Below are positions 1 to 7,704 of a stretch of 64,000 bases of DNA, piece after piece; position 1 is the stretch's first letter; each line of letters starts with the position of its first letter. Origin of the DNA: Kangiellaceae bacterium. GTDB lineage: Bacteria; Pseudomonadota; Gammaproteobacteria; Enterobacterales; Kangiellaceae. The position numbers were made by a program, and so were the translations under genes. Location of the stretch: NCBI GenBank assembly GCA_019090895.1, contig JAHRVB010000134.1, forward strand, positions 1 to 64,000, in the 5' to 3' direction. The notes under the pieces were generated by a model, which was not told the DNA's origin, did not search any database, and worked only from the letters and a program-made list of their open reading frames with translations.

Positions 1-1185
1 CAACCCAACATTCGTTTCCAGCAGATCAAGGATTTACCTGAAACGATGACTCGAACGGATTCTGCACCGGTAAAATACCACCGTGATGCGTCAGGCGACT
101 TCAAACCAATGGTTGATCAAAAGAAAGGTAAAGCACGACATTGGAGTTTGTCAAAGTTGAGTTCAAGGGAAAATCCACTGGTGATTTTCACTTTAGCGGC
201 GCAAGCCTCTGTGGGAGCTGTAACCATGTTAACGGCGGGTGAATTATTAGGTGTCGCGAGTTTTGTTCAATTTACATCGAGTATTATTTATTCACCGCTG
301 TTGGTAGTTTGTTTGTTATTGATTGGACTTGGCTTATTTATGTCCACTTTGCATTTGGGCAAACCATTAAGGTTTTATCGTGGGTTTAATAATCTAAGAC
401 ACTCGCCTGTGTGTCGAGAGGGGTTAGGTATTGCTCTATTTATGACCTTTTTGGCGGGACAAATTGTTTTCAGTTTATTAGATAATTTCGTTTTCACTTC
501 TTTGTGGACTTCATTGTTCGAATTTCCAGTGACGGACCTTATTGCACCTTCGTTCAGTGATTCAATCGCTACAACGATGAAAGTATTAGCGGTAGTCAGT
601 GGATTTGTCGGCATTTATTATATGAACCGCTGTTACCGAATCAAAGCCAGACCCTTTTGGAATCATTGGCAAGTGGCAAGTTCATTTTTCGGAAACCTGC
701 TGTCTCTCGGCGCTTTAATTGCAGGAGCAGCGATGGTCGGTGTGCAGGCATTTAACGGTCAAGATTATCAATCGACATTGTCAATTTTTACCACCTTATT
801 TGTGACAGGCTTAGCACTTGAATCGTTTGGATTGTTTGTTCATGGGCGAGCGATGAGCGCCGCAGAACACGAAGGGGCTGCTTCTCATTATGTTCAATTG
901 ACGACTTTTGGTAAGAGCTATTTCTTACGAAACGCTTTGTTATTGGTAAGTCTTATTTTTGCAACATCATTGCTTATTATTCAACCAACAGGTGCATTGG
1001 CGTTAATCTATTGGTTAGTTATTAGTGCGAGTGTATTGCTATCCAGTCTCATAGGACGAGCGTTATTTTACGTCTTAGTCATTCCCACAACCATGCCTGG
1101 TGCTTTCTTTTGGAAGAACAAAGGTTTTGAGGAACATGCCAGGGATATTGGTTTGGCGAAAATGGAACAAGTTGGGGTTAAGTAA
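1..1185 (+). CDS. DmsC-type membrane anchor subunit, 5' end outside window (possibly a DmsB-DmsC fusion)
   Basis: Membrane anchor of a DMSO-reductase-family molybdoenzyme, which in this family passes quinol electrons to a Fe-S subunit. About eight hydrophobic segments are visible. The DmsC-like motif HLGKP followed by a FNNLRHSP/CREG loop lies near residues 105-130, counting from the internal ATG at 46. The frame is open back to base 1 without a stop. The residues before ATG 46 (QPNIRFQQIKDLPE) and just after it (TRTDSAPVKYHR) read like the C-terminal tail of a ferredoxin-type DmsB subunit. I therefore annotate the gene as truncated by the window edge rather than starting at 46. Family assignment is good. 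The fusion is inference and needs the upstream sequence. No catalytic subunit is visible here. Confidence 0.75.
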   Translation, partial: QPNIRFQQIKDLPETMTRTDSAPVKYHRDASGDFKPMVDQKKGKARHWSLSKLSSRENPLVIFTLAAQASVGAVTMLTAGELLGVASFVQFTSSIIYSPLLVVCLLLIGLGLFMSTLHLGKPLRFYRGFNNLRHSPVCREGLGIALFMTFLAGQIVFSLLDNFVFTSLWTSLFEFPVTDLIAPSFSDSIATTMKVLAVVSGFVGIYYMNRCYRIKARPFWNHWQVASSFFGNLLSLGALIAGAAMVGVQAFNGQDYQSTLSIFTTLFVTGLALESFGLFVHGRAMSAAEHEGAASHYVQLTTFGKSYFLRNALLLVSLIFATSLLIIQPTGALALIYWLVISASVLLSSLIGRALFYVLVIPTTMPGAFFWKNKGFEEHARDIGLAKMEQVGVK

Positions 1186-1438
1186 TGGGTGGATGGGAGG
1201 TAGGGGCTGGGAAGTAGGAAAAGACAGTTGCTAGTGGCTAGTTAAAGATAAAAATTTTGGAGCTGGGAGCTGGGAGCTGGGAGCTGGGAGCTAGGAAAAA
1301 GACAGTTGCTAGTGGCGAGTTTCTAGCTTCCTGTACTGAGCTCGTCTTTCTACTACTATCGACCGATTGATGTTGAGTGACATTTGGTTTATTTTGAGTT
1401 CTAATAGTGACAGCATTACTAGCCATTAGGACTTATCG
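1186..1438. repeat. Intergenic heptamer array with duplicated tail
   Basis: Positions 1261-1295 hold four perfect copies of AGCTGGG and one variant AGCTAGG, ending in a run of A. A sequence of about 28 bases (TAGGAAAA, GACAGTTGCTAGTGGC, then TAGT/GAGT) occurs at about 1215-1243 and again, nearly identical, at about 1291-1320. Related heptamer arrays lie at 53028-53062 and 62469-62510. No convincing gene lies here; the open frame on the minus strand simply translates the repeat. Confidence 0.8.
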
Positions 1439-2107
1439 ATGCAATCAAAAATTATAGTTGCCGATGACCACCCACTTTTTCGAGAAGCAATGAAGCAAGT
1501 ATTGCCTCAGGTAGTCGAACAGTGTGAAATACTTGAGGCTGAGAGTTATTACGGCTTAAAGGAACTTCTAGAAATTCATCCCGATGTCGATTTAGTGTTG
1601 ATGGATTTGCATATGCCTGGAAATAAAGGGTTTGCAGGATTGATCGCAACCAAAGCGGAAAATCCAGCTATTGCGGTGGTGATGGTTTCTGCCAGTGATA
1701 GCCCAAAGATTATTCATCGCTCTTTTAATTTCGGCGCGTCTGGTTATATCCCAAAATCGTCGCCTTTTGAAGTCATCAAAACCGCGATATCAAAAGTCAT
1801 GTTAGGCGAAATATGGATGCCCGATGATCTAAAGAGTGAGGTTGAATTGGCTAAGTCACCAACCGATGATGCTCTAGCTCAACGAATCGCGTCATTAACG
1901 CCTCAACAGTTTAAGGTGCTTTCCATGATTGCCGACGGACAACTTAACAAGCAAATTGCGTTCGATTTAAATATCCAGGAAACGACAGTGAAACATCACG
2001 TTTCATCAATTTTACGCAAACTTAATGTTATCAATCGAACGGCCGCTGGTATTATGTATAACCAATTGCAAGTTGAAGATGACGCAGCTCAGGTGAGAGA
2101 GGGTTAA
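1439..2107 (+). CDS. NarL/FixJ (LuxR-type) response regulator, ErdR/CrbR-like
   Basis: Two-component response regulator, 222 aa. The receiver domain spans residues 1-125, with the acidic pair D9/D10 and the likely phospho-acceptor D56 in VLMDLHMPG. A C-terminal LuxR-type helix-turn-helix occupies about 150-210 (LTPQQFKVLSMIADG, NKQIAFDL, ETTVKHHVSSILRKL). The start ATG is preceded by a TAGGA element. No kinase is adjacent. The family resembles ErdR/CrbR regulators, which in Pseudomonas and Vibrio pair with SSS-domain kinases (MxtR/CrbS) and control acetate metabolism. A kinase of exactly that architecture is encoded at 11585-15109, so the two may be partners. The response-regulator call is firm; the ErdR/CrbR identity is inferred from family resemblance and context. 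Confidence 0.85.
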   Translation: MQSKIIVADDHPLFREAMKQVLPQVVEQCEILEAESYYGLKELLEIHPDVDLVLMDLHMPGNKGFAGLIATKAENPAIAVVMVSASDSPKIIHRSFNFGASGYIPKSSPFEVIKTAISKVMLGEIWMPDDLKSEVELAKSPTDDALAQRIASLTPQQFKVLSMIADGQLNKQIAFDLNIQETTVKHHVSSILRKLNVINRTAAGIMYNQLQVEDDAAQVREG

Positions 2108-2205
2108 AAAGTATTTTTCAATTCAGCACTCAGAGTCATCAAACTAATTCTATAAATCCAAGCATTCAATTTATTGTACTCAAAGCTATTCTTGTCTTTA
2201 TTTTC

Positions 2206-2736
2206 TTGTCAGTTATGAGTGCATGCCAGACTCACCCAAATGCTTGCAGTGACCAATGGCGAATTACCGGTTTCTATACGCCAGTAGAAACTGATTTTAC
2301 TCAACATCTATTAAAATCCTTAACACTGTCAAATGGTCAACAGCATCGATTAAATGCTGAGTTCGTTAAAGTGGTAAAAATTGAAGGATGGGGTAAAACG
2401 CGTTTTGCCTGGTATTTGGGATACTACAACAACCAGTGGCACAGAAATAAGAAACCGCTTAATGCAAAAGGAAAACCTTTGGTTAAAGGGATTGTTGCTG
2501 TCGATAATTCACGGGTTAGAAAAGGGGCGAAACTCGTGATTCCTGGATTAAAAGAAGCTTTAGGATTTGATGAATTTGTCGCTGATGATGTCGGAAGTGC
2601 AATAAAAAATCAGCACATCGATATTTACACTGGTGAAGGTAATGCCGCAAAACTGCTCACATATAAAATTACCGGCCAGCAACGAGTTTGTTTGGTTTCT
2701 TCAAATAGAACGGTGCCGATTGTCGAATTAACCTGA
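2206..2736 (+). CDS. 3D-domain (MltA C-terminal-like) lipoprotein with no standard start for its signal peptide
   Basis: The C-terminal half (residues about 90-160) carries a 3D domain: AVDNSRVRKGAKLVIPG, then FVADDVGSAIKNQHIDIY. This fold occurs in MltA-type lytic transglycosylases and cell-wall-associated proteins, and the DD and final D residues are present. The hydrophobic run FIVLKAILVFIFL and lipobox VMSAC lie directly upstream and around the TTG at 2206, so the true N-terminus should be about 12-15 residues earlier. The frame is open back to about 2083 but offers only ATT or ATA codons, no ATG, GTG or suitably placed TTG. The coordinates use the TTG at 2206, which would cut the signal peptide. 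Use of a rare start, a start mutation or a sequencing error are all possible. Domain call moderate; start unresolved. Confidence 0.6.
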   Translation: MSVMSACQTHPNACSDQWRITGFYTPVETDFTQHLLKSLTLSNGQQHRLNAEFVKVVKIEGWGKTRFAWYLGYYNNQWHRNKKPLNAKGKPLVKGIVAVDNSRVRKGAKLVIPGLKEALGFDEFVADDVGSAIKNQHIDIYTGEGNAAKLLTYKITGQQRVCLVSSNRTVPIVELT

Positions 2737-3202
2737 CACAGATTTATAGTTAGATTAGGCACGAAATCTAATTGCTAGATTCTATGATTCATTGTCTATT
2801 ATGCGTATGCGGTGAAACTTAGTTTTGAAGCGTTTATCGTAGGTTTACAGTATGATTTTTTCAATGAGTTCCTCATAAATAATCCATTTCCGATATTCTG
2901 CAATTTCTTCTAGTGTGTCAAATTTAGTATCCGTTTCCTACAAATCACTAATTTTATTAGTTAGCCATTTATATATAACTGACTGTTATTCTTGCAATTA
3001 ATTAATATATTTCGATATGAAAAAATGCGTAGGAATGGTTTCCCTTTCTATATTTTCTCTGATACCCAACTATTTGAACTGACTAAAACTAGTACAAATA
3101 GGTCGATATGCCGAATTTATTATAAAAACCGCCGAGAGATTTATAAAGATCTTCGATGTATTTTATTATTCTACGAGTCATAGGTTTTGTTGGGTTAAAC
3201 AG
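2737..3202. other. AT-rich intergenic region, no supported gene
   Basis: About 465 bases. The minus strand at 2845-2937 has a 30-codon open stretch bounded by stops, reading TDTKFDTLEEIAEYRKW and so on. It looks protein-like but has no start codon, so it may be a gene remnant. A 63-codon plus-strand frame at 2992-3183 has a TTG start and no ribosome-binding site, and is not accepted. The promoter of the sugar locus probably lies here but I cannot place it. Confidence 0.5.
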
Positions 3203-4342
3203 ATGAAAACAGGAAAGGTCTTAAAAATGGGGATGATTGGAGGCGGAGATAATGCTTTCATCGGTTCCATTCATAGAATGGCAGCAGCACTTTCGGAAAA
3301 AATCGAATTGTGTGCTGGCGTATTCAGCCAAGATGATGAGAAATCTTCTAATTTTGGTTTGTCTCTAGGGATTGAATCTGGTCGATGTTATGGCAGTTAT
3401 AAGGAAATGATTGTTAAGGAGTCTAAACTTCCTAAAAAGCGCAGAATTGATTTCGTCTCTATCGTAACACCCAACCACCTGCATTTTGAAATAGCGGAGT
3501 TCGCCTTATCTTATGGTTTTCATGTTTTTTGTGAAAAGCCGACTAGTTTGTCGCTAAATGAGAGTCTAAAGCTACAGCAGCAGCTTAAGCAAACTGAGCT
3601 GAGTTTCGCTGTAGCACATGTTTATACGGCTTATCCCATGGTTATCGAAGCGAGAAATCGATTAGCTAACAACGAAATAGGAAAGATTAACAAAGTGGTT
3701 GTTGACTACAGTCAGGGTTGGCTGAGCCCTGAATATTTGGATACGGAGCAAAAACAAGCTTCTTGGAGGATGTCGCCAGAACGAGCAGGTCTTAGCTGTT
3801 GTATGGCAGATATCGGGACTCATGCGGTAAACATAGCCGAATTTATTCTTCAACAAAGAGTTGATTGTGTCTTGGCAGAGCTCACATTTAGTAATCACAG
3901 GCCACTGGATGATGACGGTAGTGTTTTGTTGCGTTTTCGGCATGGTGCTAAAGGTATCTTAACCGCTAGCCAGATTTGTGTTGGAGAGGAAAACAATCTT
4001 ACTATTAGAGTATATGGTGATAAAGGATCTATAAAATGGCAGCAGCAAACATCGGGGACGTTGCTGTTACAGCAAGCTAAAGGGCCTATTCAAATATTAA
4101 CGAATGGATCAGATTATTTGTGTGATGCTGCACTTGCGTTAAGCCGAACCCCACCCGGTCATCCTCAAGGATTTATTGAAGCCTTTAGCAATTTATACCT
4201 TCTGTTTTACAAACAAATTGTTGAAGGCGATAAAGTCGATTTATTACCACAAATTGAACAAGGCGTAGCTGGATTAGCATTTATAGAGGCGGTGATAGAA
4301 AGCAATAAAACTGGTAATCGATGGGTAACTTTATCCGCATGA
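3203..4342 (+). CDS. Gfo/Idh/MocA family NAD(P)-dependent sugar oxidoreductase
   Basis: 379 aa. The N-terminal Rossmann domain begins with GMIGGGDN near residues 10-17. SIVTPNHLHFEIA and the EKP motif (E111-K112-P113) are the family's cofactor and active-site landmarks. The C-terminal alpha/beta domain carries DIGTHAVNIAEF, where the catalytic His usually sits. Members oxidise or reduce sugars, inositols or their derivatives, often at C3. It is the first gene of a plus-strand run; the isomerase gene follows after 34 bases and the permease after that. No sugar kinase is present in the locus, which suggests a keto-sugar route (as in YcjS/YcjR or levoglucosan dehydrogenase systems) rather than a phosphorylative one. 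Substrate unknown. Confidence 0.85.
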   Translation: MKTGKVLKMGMIGGGDNAFIGSIHRMAAALSEKIELCAGVFSQDDEKSSNFGLSLGIESGRCYGSYKEMIVKESKLPKKRRIDFVSIVTPNHLHFEIAEFALSYGFHVFCEKPTSLSLNESLKLQQQLKQTELSFAVAHVYTAYPMVIEARNRLANNEIGKINKVVVDYSQGWLSPEYLDTEQKQASWRMSPERAGLSCCMADIGTHAVNIAEFILQQRVDCVLAELTFSNHRPLDDDGSVLLRFRHGAKGILTASQICVGEENNLTIRVYGDKGSIKWQQQTSGTLLLQQAKGPIQILTNGSDYLCDAALALSRTPPGHPQGFIEAFSNLYLLFYKQIVEGDKVDLLPQIEQGVAGLAFIEAVIESNKTGNRWVTLSA

Positions 4343-4376
4343 AACTGGACATGATACTACTAAAGACGGGAAAATT

Positions 4377-5426
4377 ATGAAAGGACCAGCAATATTTTTG
4401 GCACAGTTTATTTCTCAAGATAAACCTTTTGATCAACTTGAGAGCATCGCTAGGTGGGCGAGCGAGTTAGGTTACAAGGGGATTCAATTACCAACTCACA
4501 CCAACCAATTGATCGACCTAAAACTTGCTGCTGAAAATATAGATTATTGTCAAGAGTTACAAGGTACGCTAGCTCAACACGGTATAGAAATCTCAGAGTT
4601 ATCGACTCACTTACAGGGACAAGTCTTAGCTGTACACCCAACCTACGAGCGAATGTTTGAACAATTTGCACCAAAAGCGCTGATTGGTAAAAGTTCTGCT
4701 CAAATAGACTGGGCTAACGATCAACTAGTATTAGCTGCGAAAGCCAGTCAAAATCTAGGGCTTGATTCTCACGTGACCTTTTCAGGTTCATTGCTTTGGC
4801 CTTACTTCTATCCATGGCCTCAGCGTCCCAAAGATTTAGTCGAAGAAGGGTTCAAGGAGCTTGCGAAACGATGGTTGCCAGTTCTCGATGTTTTTGGAGA
4901 ATGCGGTGTAGATGTCTGTTTTGAGTTACATCCAGGTGAAGATTTACATGATGGTATAACATTTGAGCGGTTCTTGACCGCAGTAAATAATCATGAGCGT
5001 GCCAATATTCTATATGACCCTAGTCATCTACTTTTGCAGCATATAGATTATTTAGGTTTTATTGAATGTTATCGAGAAAGAATTAAAGCATTTCATGTTA
5101 AAGACGCAGAATACAATTACAACGCCAAATCTGGTGTTTATGGGGGGTATCAAACGTGGTTAGAAAGAGCTGGCCGGTTCCGCTCGCTAGGCGATGGGCA
5201 AATCGATTTCAAGAAAATATTTAGTTTGTTTTGTCAATTTGATTTTAAAGGTTGGGCGGTATTAGAATGGGAGTGCTGTTTAAAGAATTCCCAAGATGGT
5301 GCTGAAGAAGGCGTAAGATTTATTACCGATCATATTATAAAAAAAACTACAAATGCATTTGACGATTTTGTTGCAGTAGAATCGAGCGAATCTAGTAATC
5401 GGAATCTACTTGGCTTGTTAAATTAG
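4377..5426 (+). CDS. TIM-barrel sugar isomerase/epimerase (AP-endonuclease family 2-like)
   Basis: 349 aa, xylose-isomerase-like TIM barrel. Metal-binding landmarks of the family are visible: FELHPGEDLHDG (about residues 182-193), ILYDPSHLLLQHID (about 212-225), AFHVKDAEYN (about 240-250), and a late VLEWECC with the glutamate expected near the barrel end. Related enzymes (YcjR, LgdB-type) epimerise or cleave 3-keto sugars. It is probably co-transcribed with the oxidoreductase upstream and the MFS permease downstream: its TAG stop overlaps the AGGAGG ribosome-binding site of the next gene. It likely processes the keto product of that oxidoreductase; the actual reaction cannot be read from the sequence. 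Confidence 0.8.
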   Translation: MKGPAIFLAQFISQDKPFDQLESIARWASELGYKGIQLPTHTNQLIDLKLAAENIDYCQELQGTLAQHGIEISELSTHLQGQVLAVHPTYERMFEQFAPKALIGKSSAQIDWANDQLVLAAKASQNLGLDSHVTFSGSLLWPYFYPWPQRPKDLVEEGFKELAKRWLPVLDVFGECGVDVCFELHPGEDLHDGITFERFLTAVNNHERANILYDPSHLLLQHIDYLGFIECYRERIKAFHVKDAEYNYNAKSGVYGGYQTWLERAGRFRSLGDGQIDFKKIFSLFCQFDFKGWAVLEWECCLKNSQDGAEEGVRFITDHIIKKTTNAFDDFVAVESSESSNRNLLGLLN

Positions 5427-5435
5427 GAGGGTTGT

Positions 5436-6731
5436 ATGACTAATTCAATGGACAAAAAACTATTTTTTATCGCTAATTTATCCATTTTTATTATCGGAAT
5501 GGGCTTCGCTGTACGAGCAAATATTGCTAATGATTTACAAACAAGCATATTCGACGCCATCGATAGCGTTCGCTCGGCAACGATGGTAGGACAAGCTCTC
5601 GGTATTACTTTCACAGGGTTTGCTTTTACTTTGCTATTTGGTAGTGCAATAGTCGATTTTATAGGTAGCAAAAAAATGCTAGTTTTTTCAGCGCTTAGCT
5701 ATCTTTTGGGTAGCTCAATTGTGGTGTTTGCTTCCCTTTTAGAGGCTAGCTGGGCCGCTTATTATATCGTGTTAAGCGGTCTATTGATGACTGGGTTAGG
5801 GTGGGGAGCCGTGGAAGCAGCGGTTAATCCAGTAGTGGCAACAATCGACCCAAAAAATAAGGTAAAGCGACTAAATCTTTTACACGCTTGGTGGCCTGCT
5901 GGGATAGTTGTTGGAGGATTGCTAGGAGTATTACTGGATTCATTGAATGCCAGTTGGCAATTTAACTTACTGGCGTTAATTTTGCCATCGATATTGTTAC
6001 TCGTATTAGTTTTAAAAGTAGAATTTCCGTTAACTGAAAGAGTTATTTCTGGAGTTTCTTATTTAGATATGTTCAAAGAGTTATATCGAAAACCACAATT
6101 CATTATTTTCTGGTGTTGTATGTGGCTAACGACTACTTCTGAATTAGCGCCAGGACAATGGGTAGACCTTTCACTTTCCAAAATCGTAGGATTTAAAGGG
6201 ATTCTTATACTCGTATATGTAAGTTCATTAATGTTTGTAATGAGACATTTCGCTGGCGCAATTGCAAAACAGCTCTCAACGGTTGGACTTCTATGGTTTA
6301 GTAGTTTATTTGCAGCCATAGGACTCTATGGATTGAGTGTTGCGAATGGACCTGTAAATGCATTTTTTGCGGCAACAGTTTGGGGGATTGGAGTGTGTTA
6401 TATGTGGCCAACAATGTTAGCTACTGTATCAGAACGTTTTCCAAAAGGTGGTGCTCTCTTTTTAGGGTTGATGGGGTTTGGAGGCGGTATGGCAATTCAA
6501 TTTGCTTTGCCAAAGTTGGGCGCAATTTTTGACCAAGCTAAAATAGAGGCGGCCGGTGGATTAGAACAATTAGCCTTGTTGTCTGGCGAGCAACTTGAGC
6601 AAGTTCAAAAAATTGCGGCGGTAGAGTCTTTTCAGTCTTTAGTTTACATACCAGTTCTTCTACTGCCTGTTTTTGGTGTTATTTGGTTTTATGACCATAG
6701 CCGTCAAAAGAAACTGGCTTTTAGCAACTGA
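5436..6731 (+). CDS. MFS sugar permease (fucose-permease-like)
   Basis: 431 aa with about twelve hydrophobic segments and the layout of the major facilitator superfamily. An acidic DFIGSKK loop follows the second/third helix, as in the MFS signature loop, and GLGWGAVEAAVNPVVA resembles fucose/glucose permeases of the FHS group. An AGGAGG ribosome-binding site at 5425-5430, overlapping the previous stop, supports the ATG at 5436. It probably imports the sugar or disaccharide fed to the preceding dehydrogenase and isomerase, after uptake across the outer membrane by the TonB receptor at 7705. Proton symport is assumed from the family. Confidence 0.85.
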   Translation: MTNSMDKKLFFIANLSIFIIGMGFAVRANIANDLQTSIFDAIDSVRSATMVGQALGITFTGFAFTLLFGSAIVDFIGSKKMLVFSALSYLLGSSIVVFASLLEASWAAYYIVLSGLLMTGLGWGAVEAAVNPVVATIDPKNKVKRLNLLHAWWPAGIVVGGLLGVLLDSLNASWQFNLLALILPSILLLVLVLKVEFPLTERVISGVSYLDMFKELYRKPQFIIFWCCMWLTTTSELAPGQWVDLSLSKIVGFKGILILVYVSSLMFVMRHFAGAIAKQLSTVGLLWFSSLFAAIGLYGLSVANGPVNAFFAATVWGIGVCYMWPTMLATVSERFPKGGALFLGLMGFGGGMAIQFALPKLGAIFDQAKIEAAGGLEQLALLSGEQLEQVQKIAAVESFQSLVYIPVLLLPVFGVIWFYDHSRQKKLAFSN

Positions 6732-6741
6732 GGACTTACTT

Positions 6742-7515
6742 ATGTTTGATATTAATATCTTAAAAAAAATTCCTACATCAGTTATGAATGACGAAGTAGA
6801 GAATTTTTATCAAAAAAACAAAATCACACCGCCAAGTAGTTTGTTTGACGTATTGACAGATACATATTATTTTGCGAAAAATTGCCAAGGGCAGTTTGTC
6901 TATGCGAATCAACTTCTAAACGAAAGATTTGAGTTGTCTAGTCCAAAAGATGTTTTAGGGAAGACTGATTACGATTTTTTTCGAGTGGACGTCGCTGATA
7001 CTATTCGAGCGGATGATCTCGAAGTCATGACTAAAGATATTATTATTAAAAACAAGCCAGAAGTTTTGCAAAATGACGTAGGTCAACTTCATTGGTTGTT
7101 CACTAGTAAGTCGCCGCTAAAAAATGCTCGCGGAAAGATCGTGGGTGTAGAAGGATTCAGTCGAGATGCAAATCGGTCTCTCAATAGCATAGAACCTTAT
7201 AGTGCGTTCAAAGAGTGTATCCAATATTTGCATCGGCATTACATGGACAATGTTTCGGTGGAGTATTTGGCGCAAATATCCTGTATGTCTTTAAGTAGTT
7301 TCGAACGAAAATTTAAAAAATATTTCGGTTGTACTCCAAAACAATATATCAAAAGATTTCGTATTCAAGAGTCTTGCAGAATGTTAATTGCTGGTTACAA
7401 CATACAGCGTGCAGCAATAGATTGTGGGTTCTGCGACCAAAGTTACTTTACTCGTGAATTTCGATTGATGATGGGGGTTACACCAAAGAGTTATCAGGCA
7501 ACACGATGCAATTAA
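6742..7515 (+). CDS. AraC-family regulator with N-terminal PAS domain
   Basis: 257 aa from the ATG at 6742. A longer frame from 6673 exists but overlaps the permease, and ATG 6742 has GAGG upstream and starts just after the permease stop. A PAS domain covers about residues 30-135 (GKTDYDFFR, LHWLFTSKSPLKNARGKIVG is the typical PAS core). The AraC helix-turn-helix pair is about 155-255: VEYLAQISCMSLSSFERKF, FGCTPKQYI, then AIDCGFCDQSYFTREFR and GVTPKSY. As the fourth gene of the sugar locus it is the obvious local regulator. The ligand sensed by the PAS domain is unknown. Confidence 0.88.
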   Translation: MFDINILKKIPTSVMNDEVENFYQKNKITPPSSLFDVLTDTYYFAKNCQGQFVYANQLLNERFELSSPKDVLGKTDYDFFRVDVADTIRADDLEVMTKDIIIKNKPEVLQNDVGQLHWLFTSKSPLKNARGKIVGVEGFSRDANRSLNSIEPYSAFKECIQYLHRHYMDNVSVEYLAQISCMSLSSFERKFKKYFGCTPKQYIKRFRIQESCRMLIAGYNIQRAAIDCGFCDQSYFTREFRLMMGVTPKSYQATRCN

Positions 7516-7704
7516 AATATCTATCAGACTATGTTTTTATTATTTTGTCGGCCAAACAAAGTGAGTGATTTTATACAATATGATGCAACTTGACGAAAAT
7601 ACACCAAATATTGCACAGCTCTTTATAACCTCTCCAGAAAATTAGTCGTAACTTTAACTTACCAAATAGAAATGAGATAAAAATAATCAATTGGGAGAGT
7701 AATT

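Noticed and set aside
1238-1426. 62-codon minus-strand frame
   Set aside because: It translates the heptamer array and has no ribosome-binding site or recognisable protein features.
2992-3183. 63-codon plus-strand frame before the sugar locus
   Set aside because: TTG start, no ribosome-binding site, composition of AT-rich random sequence.
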